Source: Candida dubliniensis CD36 (Eukaryota; Ascomycota; Pichiomycetes; Serinales; Debaryomycetaceae). From it: a DNA stretch of 64,000 nt. Below, in pieces: positions 21,517-33,300 of this stretch. Numbering within the stretch: the stretch's first letter is position 1; each line of letters opens with the position of its first letter. The DNA lies in NCBI RefSeq assembly GCF_000026945.1, contig NC_012860.1, forward strand, positions 2,852,001-2,916,000. The letters run 5' to 3'. Position numbers and translations under genes: made by a program. Below the pieces are notes generated by a model, which did no database searches, had not been told where the DNA came from, and was given only the letters and a program-made list of their open reading frames with translations.

Positions 21517-23802
21517 TTACTTCTTAGCAGCTTGTGCCTTTTGGTACTCTTGAATTAATTGTTTTTGTACTTGTGGGGCAGTTGGGGAATATTTAAGGAA
21601 TTCTAAAGAGAATTCACCTTTACCTTGGGTGGAGGCTCTCAAAGAAGTTGAGAATCCGAACATTGAATTCAAAGAACATTCAGCGGTAACAGTGAAATCA
21701 TCAGGACCATTGACAGTATCGTTAATCATACCACCCAATTTGTTAATCAATCCAACAACACTACCTTGGAATTCATTTGGTGCGGTGACTTCAACTGACA
21801 TGATTGGTTCTAAAATCACTGGTTGAGCATTTAAGAAAGCTTGCTTGAATGCACCATGGGTGGCAGTTCTGAAAGCCAATTCAGAAGAATCAACAACATG
21901 GGTTTGACCATCATTAATGAGCATATGGACACCCAACACTCTGTGACCAATTAATGGACCTTTTTCTAAACAGTCTTCAAAACCTTTGCTACAAGCAAAC
22001 AAAAATTTCTCAGGAATCTTACCCCCAATAATCTGAGTTTCAAATTTGTTTTCACTTTCAATTGGGTTCATTTCACCAATAACTCTACCATATTGACCAG
22101 CACCACCAGATTGCTTTTTATGTGTGTAATCGAATGCAGAAGGAACAGTAATAGCTTCACGGTAGGAAACTTGAGGTTTACCAGTAATACAGTCAACACC
22201 GTATTCACGTTTGATTCTTTCAACATAAATTTCCAAATGCAATTCACCCATACCGGAAATGATAGTTTCTTTGGACTCGGAATCATAATGTACTCTAAAT
22301 GTAGGATCTTCTTTTTGGAATCGGTTCATGGCTTTGGAAAATGCACCGTTATCTTTGGTCTTTGGCGAAATAGATAAAGATATAACAGCTTCAGGAACAA
22401 ACATCGAACTCATGGTGATTTGTTGTTGGGTACCTTGACCAATAAATGTATCACCTGAAGCACAATCAATACCGAATGTGGCACAGATTTCTCCAGCGCC
22501 AACTTCAGCGACATCTTCCATATCATTGGAGTGCATTCTTACTAAACGTGAAACTTTAACTTTCTTTCCAGTCTTAACGTGAGTCATGTAAGCACCTTTT
22601 TTCAATTTACCTTGGTAAACTCTGATATATGTCAATTGACCATATGGACCTTCTTCTAATTTGAAAGCTAATCCAACAAAAGGCTCACTGGATGATGGAG
22701 TCAAATGAACTGGTTTTTCAGAACCATCTTTTTGCAATTCCAAACCCGTGTTTAAAACTTCATTTGGTTGTGGCAAATAATCTACAACAGAGTCCAAAAC
22801 TGATTGAATACCCCTGTTGGCCAAGGCAGAACCCATCAAGACTGGGGTAAACTTTCTACCAATAGTGGCACGTCTAATAGCACTTTTGATTTGTTCAACG
22901 GTTGGTTCTTCACCTTCCAAATAAATATCGGCCATTTCTTCATCAACATCGGCTAAAGTTTCGATCAAAAGGGCTCTTTTTTCTTCAACCAATTCTTTCA
23001 AATCTTCAGGAATCTCGGCTTTTCTAATAGTTTCACCTTGCAGTCCTTCATTGTATAAGGCAACACGATCAATGATATTGACAACACCTTGTAAGTTCTC
23101 TTCAGCTCCAATAGGAACTTGGATTGCAGCAGCTGGGATCTTTAATTTGGCATTGATTTGTTCGATAGCTCTCCATGGATTAGCACCCATACGATCCATT
23201 TTGTTAATAAAAGTGACTCTTGGGACATTGTATCTACGCATTTGACGGTCAACAGTAACAGTTTGAGATTGGACACCAGCAACGGCACAAACCACCAAAA
23301 CAGCACCATCTAAAACTCTCAACGCTCTTTCGACTTCAATAGTGAAATCAATATGACCCGGGGTATCAATCAAATTGAAATGATAAGATTTATCATCTTT
23401 ATCCCATGAACAGTAAGTGGCAGCAGATTGAATAGTGATACCTTTTTCTCTTTCCAAATCCATATGATCCATTTTGGCACCAACAGAATCTTTACCACGC
23501 ACTTCATGAATGGCTTTAATTCTACCAGTATAAAATAAAACACGTTCAGTAAATGTGGTTTTACCAGAATCAATATGAGCTGAAATCCCAATATTTCTTA
23601 ATCTAGTGGAAGCTTGTAAATCATCCGGTTTCAAATTTTCGTTAATCTCATCAATAATAACTTTTTCTTCGTCATAAGTTTGAGGCAACTTGACTTGTTC
23701 ATTTCGAAGGAATGTAGTTGTTTGGAAATTTCTTGCACATCTGGGAAGGGTTAAGGTTCTTGGTAAATGAGTTTTTAAAACTCCACGAAGAACACTTGTC
23801 AT
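21517..23802 (-). CDS. MEF1: Mitochondrial translation elongation factor G1
   Basis: 761 residues; a GTPase that translocates tRNA and mRNA on mitochondrial ribosomes. The N terminus ([20 protein letters not shown]) is basic, Ser/Thr-rich and lacks acids, a mitochondrial presequence. The G domain shows AHIDSGKTT (75-83), the effector-region EREKGITI (about 117-124), DTPGH (146-150) and NKMD (200-203). The EF-G domains II-V follow, including [19 protein letters not shown] and the domain IV/V stretch [20 protein letters not shown]. This is EF-G1 rather than the recycling factor Mef2: the sequence is close to standard EF-G throughout and the C terminus carries no extra domain. Length agrees with fungal Mef1 (about 760). 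Confidence 0.96.
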   Translation of the reverse strand: MTSVLRGVLKTHLPRTLTLPRCARNFQTTTFLRNEQVKLPQTYDEEKVIIDEINENLKPDDLQASTRLRNIGISAHIDSGKTTFTERVLFYTGRIKAIHEVRGKDSVGAKMDHMDLEREKGITIQSAATYCSWDKDDKSYHFNLIDTPGHIDFTIEVERALRVLDGAVLVVCAVAGVQSQTVTVDRQMRRYNVPRVTFINKMDRMGANPWRAIEQINAKLKIPAAAIQVPIGAEENLQGVVNIIDRVALYNEGLQGETIRKAEIPEDLKELVEEKRALLIETLADVDEEMADIYLEGEEPTVEQIKSAIRRATIGRKFTPVLMGSALANRGIQSVLDSVVDYLPQPNEVLNTGLELQKDGSEKPVHLTPSSSEPFVGLAFKLEEGPYGQLTYIRVYQGKLKKGAYMTHVKTGKKVKVSRLVRMHSNDMEDVAEVGAGEICATFGIDCASGDTFIGQGTQQQITMSSMFVPEAVISLSISPKTKDNGAFSKAMNRFQKEDPTFRVHYDSESKETIISGMGELHLEIYVERIKREYGVDCITGKPQVSYREAITVPSAFDYTHKKQSGGAGQYGRVIGEMNPIESENKFETQIIGGKIPEKFLFACSKGFEDCLEKGPLIGHRVLGVHMLINDGQTHVVDSSELAFRTATHGAFKQAFLNAQPVILEPIMSVEVTAPNEFQGSVVGLINKLGGMINDTVNGPDDFTVTAECSLNSMFGFSTSLRASTQGKGEFSLEFLKYSPTAPQVQKQLIQEYQKAQAAKK

Positions 23803-24086
23803 GGTAATGAGTAAAGAGTAATGCTAAATAGAAGTACAGTAGAAATCAACAAACTGAAAAGGAATCCCCAAAAAAAAAAATTTTTTTTAAACTGTTAAGA
23901 AATTACAGCGAGTGGAAAAATAATCATTATTGGATGCCAAAAGTGCGACAACTAGTAATAATGCTCCATAAACCTATGATAACTCCAATAATATCAACTA
24001 TGTATATATAACCATGCATAAAGAAGTAAATAAATAACTGAATAACTGAATAACTGAATAACTGAATATGTCTATATAAATCTATT
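23803..24086. other. MEF1 promoter / desaturase 3' region
   Basis: 284 bp between two same-strand genes. It holds an A run followed by a T run at 23870-23890 and a four-copy tandem AATAACTG repeat just downstream of the desaturase stop. No ORF is supported. Confidence 0.6.
24033..24064. repeat. Tandem repeat, four copies of AATAACTG
   Basis: Four exact 8-bp copies lie 22 bp beyond the desaturase stop codon, probably within its 3' untranslated region. A short minisatellite like this is likely to vary in copy number between strains. Confidence 0.9.
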
Positions 24087-25388
24087 TTAATCTCTTGGTT
24101 TAACTGGTCCCCAACCATTTACATTTCTAAACATCATCACACCTTTAGCATCATCTTTATCATCGTCAACAAATTGACACATTCTCATAGTTTTCCATAA
24201 TGAATACCACATGTTTTCACCTTCATACCTGTAATGTTCACCCATAACTTTTTTAATAGCTTCAGTTGCTTCTCTGGCGTTGTAAAATGGGATACGTGAT
24301 ACGTAATGGTGTAAAACATGAGTTTCGATAATATCATGGAAAATGTGTTGACCAACAAATCCAAAGTTACGGTCAATGGTAGCAGCAGCACCACGAGCAA
24401 AAGTCCATTCTTTGGAAGTATAATGAGGCATGGTTGGATCAGTATGTTGTAAAAATGTAACAAATACCAACCAATGGTTGACCCAAAGCCATGGGACAAA
24501 CCAGTTAATCATCATGTTGAATAAACCAAAATTTTTATACCATTGGTAAACAGTTGTGAAAGTTAAGATAATACCAATATCAGATAAGACAATGTACCAA
24601 TATTGGTGTTTATCGAAAACTGGAGATGTTGGGGTGTAATGTGATTTAGCTATTTTTGAGTATCCAGGATAAACTTGCCCAGTAGCATTGGTTGCCAAAT
24701 ATAATTGTAATCCTCCTAATTGCTGGAGAACCAAAATCATAAATGAATAGATTGGTGATTCTTCCATTAAATCAGCAATTTTTTCAACCTTGTTTTTTTC
24801 CAAATACTCTTCTTTGGTGTACGGAATGAAAACCATATCTTTAGTTAAATGGCCAGTAGCTTTATGATGTTTAGCATGAGAGAACTTCCATGAAAAATAT
24901 GGGACAATTAAATAGGAATGCAATACCCAACCAATGAAATCATTGATATTTTGGTAATCTGAGAAAGCACCATGTCCACATTCATGAGCCAAAATCCATA
25001 AACCAAAGCCAAATAAACCAATACAGTAGGATTGAACCATCCACAAAGCTCCTCTTACACCATAAGCCAAAGTAGGATATTCAGGAATTTCAACCAATGG
25101 GATAAAAGTATGACCCATATAGCCAATGATTACCATCATGGTGATATCCCTAACGACATACCCTAAAGATCTGATTAATGATCTTTCATAACAATGTTTG
25201 GGAATAGCTTGTAAAATATCTTTGATAGAGTAATCTGGGACCTTGAAAACATTACCATTTGTGTCGATGGTGGTCAAATTCGATGATGCAGTGGTCGATG
25301 CGAAAGATGAGATATTACCTCTCTGAACCACATTGGAAGTAGCTGAATTTTCTACCACAGAACTTGATGATGCCTCAACAACACTCAT
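24087..25388 (-). CDS. FAD3: Membrane fatty-acid desaturase, probably omega-3 (FAD3)
   Basis: 433 residues. This is an ER acyl-lipid desaturase that uses di-iron chemistry and cytochrome b5-derived electrons. Three histidine boxes are present: HECGH (135-139), HAKHHKATGH (171-180) and HVLHH (357-361). Hydrophobic membrane pairs lie around 80-130 and 215-310. C. albicans has a delta-12 enzyme (FAD2) and an omega-3 enzyme (FAD3). The length of 433, the HECGHGAFS version of box 1 and the position beside MEF1 and OP4 fit FAD3, which makes alpha-linolenic acid from linoleic acid. Sequence alone does not prove regiospecificity, and FAD2 is the alternative. The N terminus is Ser/Thr-rich with no signal peptide. 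Confidence 0.88.
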   Translation of the reverse strand: MSVVEASSSSVVENSATSNVVQRGNISSFASTTASSNLTTIDTNGNVFKVPDYSIKDILQAIPKHCYERSLIRSLGYVVRDITMMVIIGYMGHTFIPLVEIPEYPTLAYGVRGALWMVQSYCIGLFGFGLWILAHECGHGAFSDYQNINDFIGWVLHSYLIVPYFSWKFSHAKHHKATGHLTKDMVFIPYTKEEYLEKNKVEKIADLMEESPIYSFMILVLQQLGGLQLYLATNATGQVYPGYSKIAKSHYTPTSPVFDKHQYWYIVLSDIGIILTFTTVYQWYKNFGLFNMMINWFVPWLWVNHWLVFVTFLQHTDPTMPHYTSKEWTFARGAAATIDRNFGFVGQHIFHDIIETHVLHHYVSRIPFYNAREATEAIKKVMGEHYRYEGENMWYSLWKTMRMCQFVDDDKDDAKGVMMFRNVNGWGPVKPRD

Positions 25389-28300
25389 TTGAATATTATA
25401 TTATACTTTTGCAAGATTCAACAACAAGAATGAATGTAGACGAAAAGTGCTTTTCTACCAAAAAAAAAAAAAAAAAATTTCTTAAAGAAGAAAAACACCT
25501 TTATATATAAATTGAACCAATCGAACTGTAGCTAAATCAAACAAGGCTCACGAAGTGGAAAATTTTTTTATTTAAAAAACAGGAAAATGCTTCATTTTCG
25601 TTATTGTGTTTTTTATTGGAAAAGAAACTAAATAAATATCACCTTGCAATGTTTCTTTTTTTTTTTTTTTTTTGGAAATTTCAGTTTATGATGAGCTCTG
25701 AGTTATTAACCATGATTTGCTTACAGTGCATTTGTTGGTGACACCTGTATGTGAGGTGTAGGTAGAAGCTGTCTTTACACTAAGTTATGAACTGTTTCTT
25801 ATAATTCTCATTTGACCTCGGAAAAACCTGTACAATGTAAACTAGTCAATCTCGTTGAGAGACCAATGACACAAAAGCCGTTTTCACGTGATTTGTACAC
25901 ATATTATTGTTTCTCTTTTATGCAGGTCGGTGTGGTGGGGCAAAAGTTTTTTGTTTTCGCAGCATTTTTTTCCGTCAACCCGAGTTCGTGGCTGTGATTG
26001 AAAGAGATAGAAATGTTAACTCAGAAGTATTCCCCAATATTATGGTATTATTGTAGTACATTCAATCTAGAATTAATAAGCGGTGTGCTCGAAATTAAGT
26101 AGTCTGAAGTTGGTGGGTGTAAAAACTCAGTTTAGCATATAAAGACAGATTAAAAAGTCCAAGCAGAATATTCGAATGGTGATCTAAGTTAATAAATAGG
26201 AGCAATGAATTAGTGTTTTATTCAATGTACTGATTACATTTTATTTGCAATTGATAGATTTATTTTTAGTTAAGGTTTTCTTTAAAATTGGCATAAAATG
26301 TAAGTGAAAGTTTTTCAAATGGATTAAACTAGCTTTGGTATACACTATTAAACGTAGACAAACAACTTATTATTATAGAAGGCAAAGAACAACACTTACA
26401 GTTTCAAAGAAATTGCAACCAAAGTTAAACCATAAGTGTGTTCAAGAACAAAAGATTGATTCATAGTTTTACGAGTTTGACAGGAAACGGTACACAAAAC
26501 CAACCGAGAATAATTTGTAACAACACACTACGGGGATCTTACACGACCTTTTTCAATTATCTTTTTGAAAACTTTCAATAACAATTCCAACCTATTCAAA
26601 ACAATTTAATAGACCCTTAGTATCCCAAACAAATAAGGAAGCTACAGTAGTCTAGTGGAAATATCTGTTTTTGAACTTGCTAAATTGTTCAAGACTTCAG
26701 TAACCCGAGTTAAAACCATGGTTTGACTTGAGTGTTGTTTTCTATTCTAAAGTTCAAGAATACAACCTGAAAAAGACTTTGACATAAAATTCCAAATAGT
26801 TTGAAAATAGGGCTGACCGTTTAGTTTTAGTAATTAAGTTTAACTACTACCACTGTTGAATGCGTGAGTGTGTGACTATTATACTCTCTTATTACCCAAA
26901 GCGGTAAAGAAGTTTGCAACAATTGAAGAGAGAAAGGGAAAAAAAAAGAGAATACTGCAATATCTTCTCTAGCAGCAATTTAGGTATCTTTGCATGTTAC
27001 GATTTCCTAAATGAAAGGGATTTTTCAAACTATAATTCATATGATGGTGGTAGTAAAAATAATTTATATTTGTTGAAAAGTAGAGCAGGTGGGGCCAAAA
27101 GATAAAGTTTAGAAGTAGATTGACCCCACAATCTAATATAAAATATTGATTGTGTAGAATTAAGTGGGCTGAAATTTAAAGCACAATAGGAGTCTCGTAT
27201 TTTTCTGTTTTTACGTATTGATCACTCACTTTTAAAATAATCATATATAATAAACCAATCAACCGGAAGCCACCATGGAATAAAAACCTTAAAAGTCAAT
27301 TACCACTTCTGGAAAAAGCTAAATGGCCATACTGTACGGTATTGTTTCGGTATACATTATTGCTGCTTGTTATTGTGGTTACAGTAAAGAATGATCTAGA
27401 ATTGATATCTGATTGTAGTACAATATAATTGTAATTTCATTGGAACACCGCAGTCTTACAAAAGCATAAAGCAGTTTCCTCTTTTTTTCCAACATTTGAT
27501 ACGACTACTCAAATGGGAAGTGTAATCAAATGATCAACATTTTTATTTATACAAAGTAAATCTTGGAAAATAACCTTTGTTACATTTTTTTGAAACTAAT
27601 TTTAGACTGTTGAGAAGGAATATAAAAAAAAAGAACAACAAAATCAGCTTAAACATAATTGATGTCGAGTGTGATAATATTACAATCAAAGCATAGTATC
27701 ATCATCACAACATATATATATAAAAAACTTAATTAGGAAGCCAATCTACGCGTTTATTGTCTTAATTTATTTTTAGAGCTTTTTGAAATAGATTAAACGG
27801 GAATTTGTACAAATAGTGGGGAGAACCAAGGAGGGGCAAAACAACAGAGAAAGAGATCATGAAAACACACTTCTTCAACTAGAACAATTATTTGGACAAT
27901 TTGCTAAAAGTTGATCTAAATGTTAATGAGTTTTTGATTTAACAATAGACACGGCATTAGTGATAAACTAGCGAATGACTGTTACCAAACATAATTTTGA
28001 ATATGTAAAAAGGCTTTCTAGCCATCAAAAAAAAAAACAAGACTTAATAAAGAACCAATCTACACAAATACTTGAATTAAAGTAGATTTGCTGTAATTGG
28101 CAAAGAGTTACATCCAGTATTGCTAACAATGATGAACGAATCTTTGACAAGAAAATACAAATGAAAAAAAAAAAAAAAGAATAGAAATAAACCATGTAAC
28201 CAAAAATAAAAAACACACCACGGTAATGTCTAATTCAGCAACTTGACCCCTTTCAAAATTTGCAACAGTCTCTACACTCACTCCAATTCTTTTTAACTAA

Positions 28301-29106
28301 TAACAGTAAAGATATAAATTAATAATGCAAGAGCTCGCCACCACCACAAGCATTTGATGAGGCAACACAGAAGGAAAATTACCTAGCTTAGTATGAACAG
28401 GTAATTTCAAGTTATGGTTGTGAAGCCTTTGTACTATATCCACGCCAAAAAACCATAATAACCACAATTCCTCGTTTTTGCTCTAACTGGGAATAAAAAA
28501 ATATATCTGTTACTTGAAATAGAATCCTCTCCTATTACTTTCTTCCCACCCCACCCTTTCAAATTTATAATACAATTCTATATTTATCACAATATTGAAA
28601 AGTTTGTAGAGAATTGTTGAAAACCCAAATTCTATTGATGTTTGGATGCAATAAAATTTCCTAATTAGGAACTATGCCTGCACATAACCCAAATTGTGTT
28701 CCAAATATCTTTTTTGTTTTTCGCAATATTGTCGATAAAATAAATATAAACTACTCGATTGAGTAATAGAATTGAAAACTATGGGAATTACTAACAATAA
28801 TCAAGAAAAAGACTTCTCTAAAGAAGAAGAACGCCTTTTCAATTAAGCTGTTGTCCATCTTTCCATGTTTGTCTTTTCAGATGAAGTTGGGGGTGGTTCT
28901 CCAATATAAATATAGATTCAAATCTCTTCAAAACATTTGAGTTTTAATTTTTTTATTTCTTTTATATCATTATCAAATCAAATCAAACAGAATCTTTCAT
29001 TATTCAGAAAGAAAACTATATCAACTACAGTAAAACCAACTACGCCAACAAACTCTTAAGTCCAATACTTATACATACAAACACATACAAATATAAATAA
29101 TCAACA
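25389..29106. other. Very long divergent promoter region, FAD3 / OP4
   Basis: 3.7 kb without a supported gene. It contains A/T runs (25458, 25657, 28150), a CACGTG at 25885-25890 nearer FAD3, a TAAAGTTT octamer at 27103-27110 (one base short of the published Wor1 core TTAAAGTTT), and a TATA box at 28905-28912. Short frames such as 25812-25997 and 26914-27105 show no coding character. Regulatory regions this long are typical of C. albicans genes under white-opaque or hyphal control. Confidence 0.65.
28905..28912 (+). promoter_or_regulatory. TATA box of OP4
   Basis: A perfect TATAAATA lies 195 bp upstream of the OP4 ATG. This spacing fits Candida promoters. A strong TATA box suits a tightly switched gene. 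Confidence 0.65.
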
Positions 29107-30378
29107 ATGAAGTTTTCACAAGCCACCATCTTAGCTATTTTTGCTTCAACTGCTTTGGTTTCTGCCGCTCCAGCAAATGTCATCTCCGAACAAACCATGG
29201 TCAAAAGAGAAGACCTTAATGCCGTTGTCGAATTAATCAATGAAATCAAACACATCAACTCCAAGAGAGAATACGCCGAAGGTGAAGATTTATTGGAATT
29301 ACAAAGAAGAGCCGACAGTGTTATTGGTGAATTAGTTTCTGCCTTATACAACTCTGGTGTCATTGGTTTAGTCTGGGATAAATTGACTACTGATCCAGCT
29401 ATTTCCAGTACTCTTTCCAGTATCATTAAATCTGCTATTCAAGGTGCCCTTGTCCAAGGTGGTGCTTTAATCCAAGCTGTCTGGAACTCTGGTTTATTAG
29501 GTGATGTTTTCAACAAATTAATCAACGATACTGATTTAAGACAAGCTTTATTGGATGTTGGTAAAGCTCTTTTCAGCACTGCTGCTAACTTGGTTTCCAC
29601 TTGGCTCAGTGGCAGCTCCAGTTCTAACACTGCTGCTACTCCTGCTGCTGCTGCCGCTCCAGCTGCTACTGGTGCCTCAAAGAGAGAAATTATGGAAGCT
29701 TCTGAATACTTGAGTGAAAGAGATTTGGGTTCTATTCTTTCTTGGATTGTTCAAACCATCAAAGACACTGGAATTGTTCAATCTTTGGTTAACCAAGTCA
29801 TCAACAACCCAGACACTGTTATCAGTTTCTTGACTTCTGCCCTTAAGAATGGTTTAGTTATTGTCGAAGATCTTTACGACTGGGCTAAGCAATCTGGTTT
29901 ATGGGATCAAGCTTTAGTATACATTCAAAACAATGCCGGTAGTTGGATTAAAGCTCTTGCTGGATTATTCGGTAATGCTTTATCTAACGGTACTATCACT
30001 GCTTCTGACATCAACAATGCTGGTAGTTTATCTAACCCAAGTGCTACTGGTACTACCACTGCTTCTACTGCTGCTCCAAAAGCCGCCACTCCAGCTGCTG
30101 CTAGTGCTGCTGCTCCAAAAGCTGCTACCCCAGCTTCCACTGGTGCTGCTGTTGCATCCAAGGCTGCTGCTCCAGCTGCTGCTTCTGGTTCTAGTGCCAG
30201 TTCCGGTTCTTCAGGTAGCAATGCTGACTTGAATGCTTTAATACAAAAATACGGTGGTGGTTCTGGTTCTACTTCTACCCCATCTGTTGATACTTCTGGT
30301 TTATCCAGCGACGTTAACACTTTGGTTAATGCTGCTGGCCAAGCTGCTTCTTCATTGAAGAAAAGAAAACTTTATTAG
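29107..30378 (+). CDS. OP4: Secreted Ala-rich protein with dibasic processing sites, opaque-phase protein Op4
   Basis: 423 residues. The signal peptide spans about 1-20 (ILAIFASTALVSA, then AP). Dibasic Kex2-type sites are at KR 33-34, KR 53-54, RR 67-68, KR 192-193 and KKRK 418-421. A motif of the form [ST]G-hydrophobic pair-x2-hydrophobic recurs four times, at 83, 128, 221 and 263. From about 310 the chain is an Ala/Pro/Lys/Thr low-complexity region with AAPKAATPA-type repeats, then Ser/Gly-rich. OP4 of C. albicans is an opaque-phase-specific gene for an Ala-, Leu- and Ser-rich protein of about 400 residues with a hydrophobic N terminus, which matches. No catalytic domain, GPI signal or obvious homologue is visible, and function is unknown. 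It is flanked by unusually large non-coding regions. Confidence 0.85.
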   Translation: MKFSQATILAIFASTALVSAAPANVISEQTMVKREDLNAVVELINEIKHINSKREYAEGEDLLELQRRADSVIGELVSALYNSGVIGLVWDKLTTDPAISSTLSSIIKSAIQGALVQGGALIQAVWNSGLLGDVFNKLINDTDLRQALLDVGKALFSTAANLVSTWLSGSSSSNTAATPAAAAAPAATGASKREIMEASEYLSERDLGSILSWIVQTIKDTGIVQSLVNQVINNPDTVISFLTSALKNGLVIVEDLYDWAKQSGLWDQALVYIQNNAGSWIKALAGLFGNALSNGTITASDINNAGSLSNPSATGTTTASTAAPKAATPAAASAAAPKAATPASTGAAVASKAAAPAAASGSSASSGSSGSNADLNALIQKYGGGSGSTSTPSVDTSGLSSDVNTLVNAAGQAASSLKKRKLY

Positions 30379-33300
30379 ATTGATTAATTGAAGGAAGAAA
30401 ACAAATTGAGAATGTATCTCTAGATATATTTTCATTTGGTGAATTAATGGTTCTTCAACTTTTTTTCCTTTATTCTTTTTCTTATTTTCCCATAAACAAT
30501 AAGTGTTGCTGATATTTCGATATTTCATTTTGGCCGCAGTTCAAAAAGACGATATAATTGAGATTGCTATGCTTTGGAGAAGGATATTGGTGAAAAAACT
30601 TCATTATATCATTTATTAGGGTTTGATTTTTTTTTTTTTTTCATTTTGGTTATAAAATAGTATTTGTTGGTTTTTCGTTGTTATTTTCTACTACCGTTAT
30701 TAAATTCAGTTTTATTTTTTATTATCATTTGATGTATTAGATTTGAGTTTATTAACAATCCGTTATTATTGTTACCCACAATTATAGTATTTTAATTCTT
30801 TTATTATTCATTTATATATATTATTTGTATTGTTTTAAAATATAAAAACATTTGTATATCTTTAAACAAAAGCGAGTTTTATGGAGAAAAAAGCAAGAGG
30901 GTGTTGTAGTTCATAACTAACTTAACTTCGTTGTTGGCGTCTTGTTTTGACAGGCAGAAGTTTGCAAATTGTCATAAATGTTTCAGATTGTTGTCCATGT
31001 AAATTATGAAACAGTATCTACAAAATCTCCAGTCGATACTTAGTTATTCAGCTCATCATTCCCACACTAACAACCTGTCTCTGAGAGTACCTCAAAAGCA
31101 TAAACCTTTCAAAGACTTACCATTAGTTTTATCCAGCCCAATCTCTGGTTTATTTTGTACCCACCAACTTTGTATTTCCATAGACAATTTTGTGCTACTA
31201 AAGCGATGAGGATGACATCAACTACCACACCTCTCATTTGAAACTACCTTTAAATATAAGCCGTTATATTCTCATAACCAATGTCGTCAAGCACAGAAAA
31301 TAATCATAAATTCTTGGTTTGTCTAAAGAGCTGAAATTACTATTCCCAGAGGAGGACTGAAAGTAGATTATATAATATTGATGACGTCGAAATACCAAAT
31401 CACTATGGTAAACGTACAAAACCAATCTCAATTACACCCCAAGCATTGTTGATTCGTAAAATATCAACCCAAACATTCGGTATTTTCATAGATAAGTGAT
31501 TAAAAGTTCTTATCTCACCTGCGATTCAAACATTGCTGTTATTCTCCAAGTTTGAAACTAAATAGTTTTTTACAATTCTTGACTAATTCCGCGTCAATTG
31601 TTTACTTATTGTTTCAACCAAGAGCGATTCTGTTGAATACACCTTATTGGTATTGTTATTGGAGTTTCAGTTGCAAAATTTGTGAAGGTTTCCTAACCAT
31701 TCAACTTTCCCAACGTGAAAACGTTTCTTGCAAACATTAGAAAGTTTCACAGATTTGCTCAGGAGTGAAAATGCTTTATCATTGGGGTCACTTTTTATTC
31801 TTTTCTGACTGTTAAAATGTTAGCAATCAAGAGTTTATCAGTGCCATGTCTTGCTTCTATGAAGTTTGTGTATTCATTTTTAGGCACCTTGTTGTTGTTG
31901 TAAAACAGGATCTGCAATATTTTATGTGCAGTCCTTTTGAATTCAACTCAGAGAGTTCGACGAATCCTTTATAATTGCTAATTTATTATTCTCTATTATA
32001 TACTACTTCTCTTTTGAAAGACAATTCACATTTTATTATTTTCAATTATTACATACTGATAATTAGCTTCGAATCTATAGAAAGTTAGAGCAACACATAT
32101 TATCCGTCGTAATATCTAAATAATAAAACCTAGGAATACTTCATTGTGTAATATTAATTTACACACAATTAAACTTTTTTTTTCCCTCTGGCCGTGATGG
32201 CGATGATGATGTTGGCTTTGGCGTACTTTTGTAGATCCCGTGGTCAAAACAGATCGCCCCATTTTTTCCCACGAGGCGAAGCACCACTCGACAGGTAAGA
32301 CACATACGAGGAACCAGTTTTTCGCCTCATTTTCCATCTGATAAGCAACAATCGCCGGACCAATACTTACAATATTCAAATTAGAATAAGAATGCTTTTC
32401 CACCTGTGATTATCATACAACTTGGGATGAACGAATGTTTGAACATTCCACATCATTATAATCAAATGAAAGTGCAGGAGCAATAAACGCTAGAAAGAAA
32501 AATTTGAACAACAATTGCAAAATTGTTTTGTGGCCCTATGACAACAAGTCTATGAAATAACCAACACTAAAGTAAAATATTTGTCAGCTTGAGAATATTT
32601 AGAAACTGTGGATTTATAGATGGAAGAACTCTCTTCGTATGCGGCTAATTTTATTTATTGCTGCTAATTTAATTTTTCAAAGCAAGCTCATTTCCAAATA
32701 GTTTCGGTTAACCTCCTATTTTTCAAAGATTGTTTATTTACTCAAATCGGTAAAACTATCCTTTAGGGTCAAATTTTCCAAATATTTTCTTCCTCTTTTT
32801 GTAAATGACTTTTATAATTTGTATGACAACGACTCAAGGCGTACTTGCACATTCCACAAGACAATGGACGTATCAAAAATTACACAATTATAGTGAGGTG
32901 GAATTCTGCAGGTAGCTGATCATATGAAAAATATTTTTAATTATACAAATGTAGCTATGGCACCATTAATGAATACTAGTTTTCAGGTATGTTATTTTGT
33001 TTATCATATTCTGTATTCACTGATTATAAAAATTCCAATTGAACAACTAAAAGTAAACAAATCTATTTCGGCTAAATGCTTTTCCAGGTTGATTGATCCC
33101 CATTATCTCTCTTTCTTTTTTTTTTTTTTTCATTTTAAAAAATAGCTAGATTCCACGTAAATCCCTAAGAACAATAGATTGTTTAAGTGCCCCCTATTGG
33201 TTATGAAGGTTGACATAACCCTTGTTTCCAGCTAAAAAGTCTTGGTGATTCTTTTTTTTTTGTGTGGGTTTTTCTATTATTTGCGAACTAGAATTAATGA

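Noticed and set aside
26645..26720. tRNA-like A box (TAGTCTAGTGG)
   Set aside because: No matching acceptor stem, D-stem pairing fails, and no proper B box lies at the right distance.
32116..32403. Minus-strand 95-codon frame in the OP4 downstream region
   Set aside because: Starts and ends in AT-rich DNA, with no promoter signal or protein-like pattern; a His run comes from a GAT repeat.
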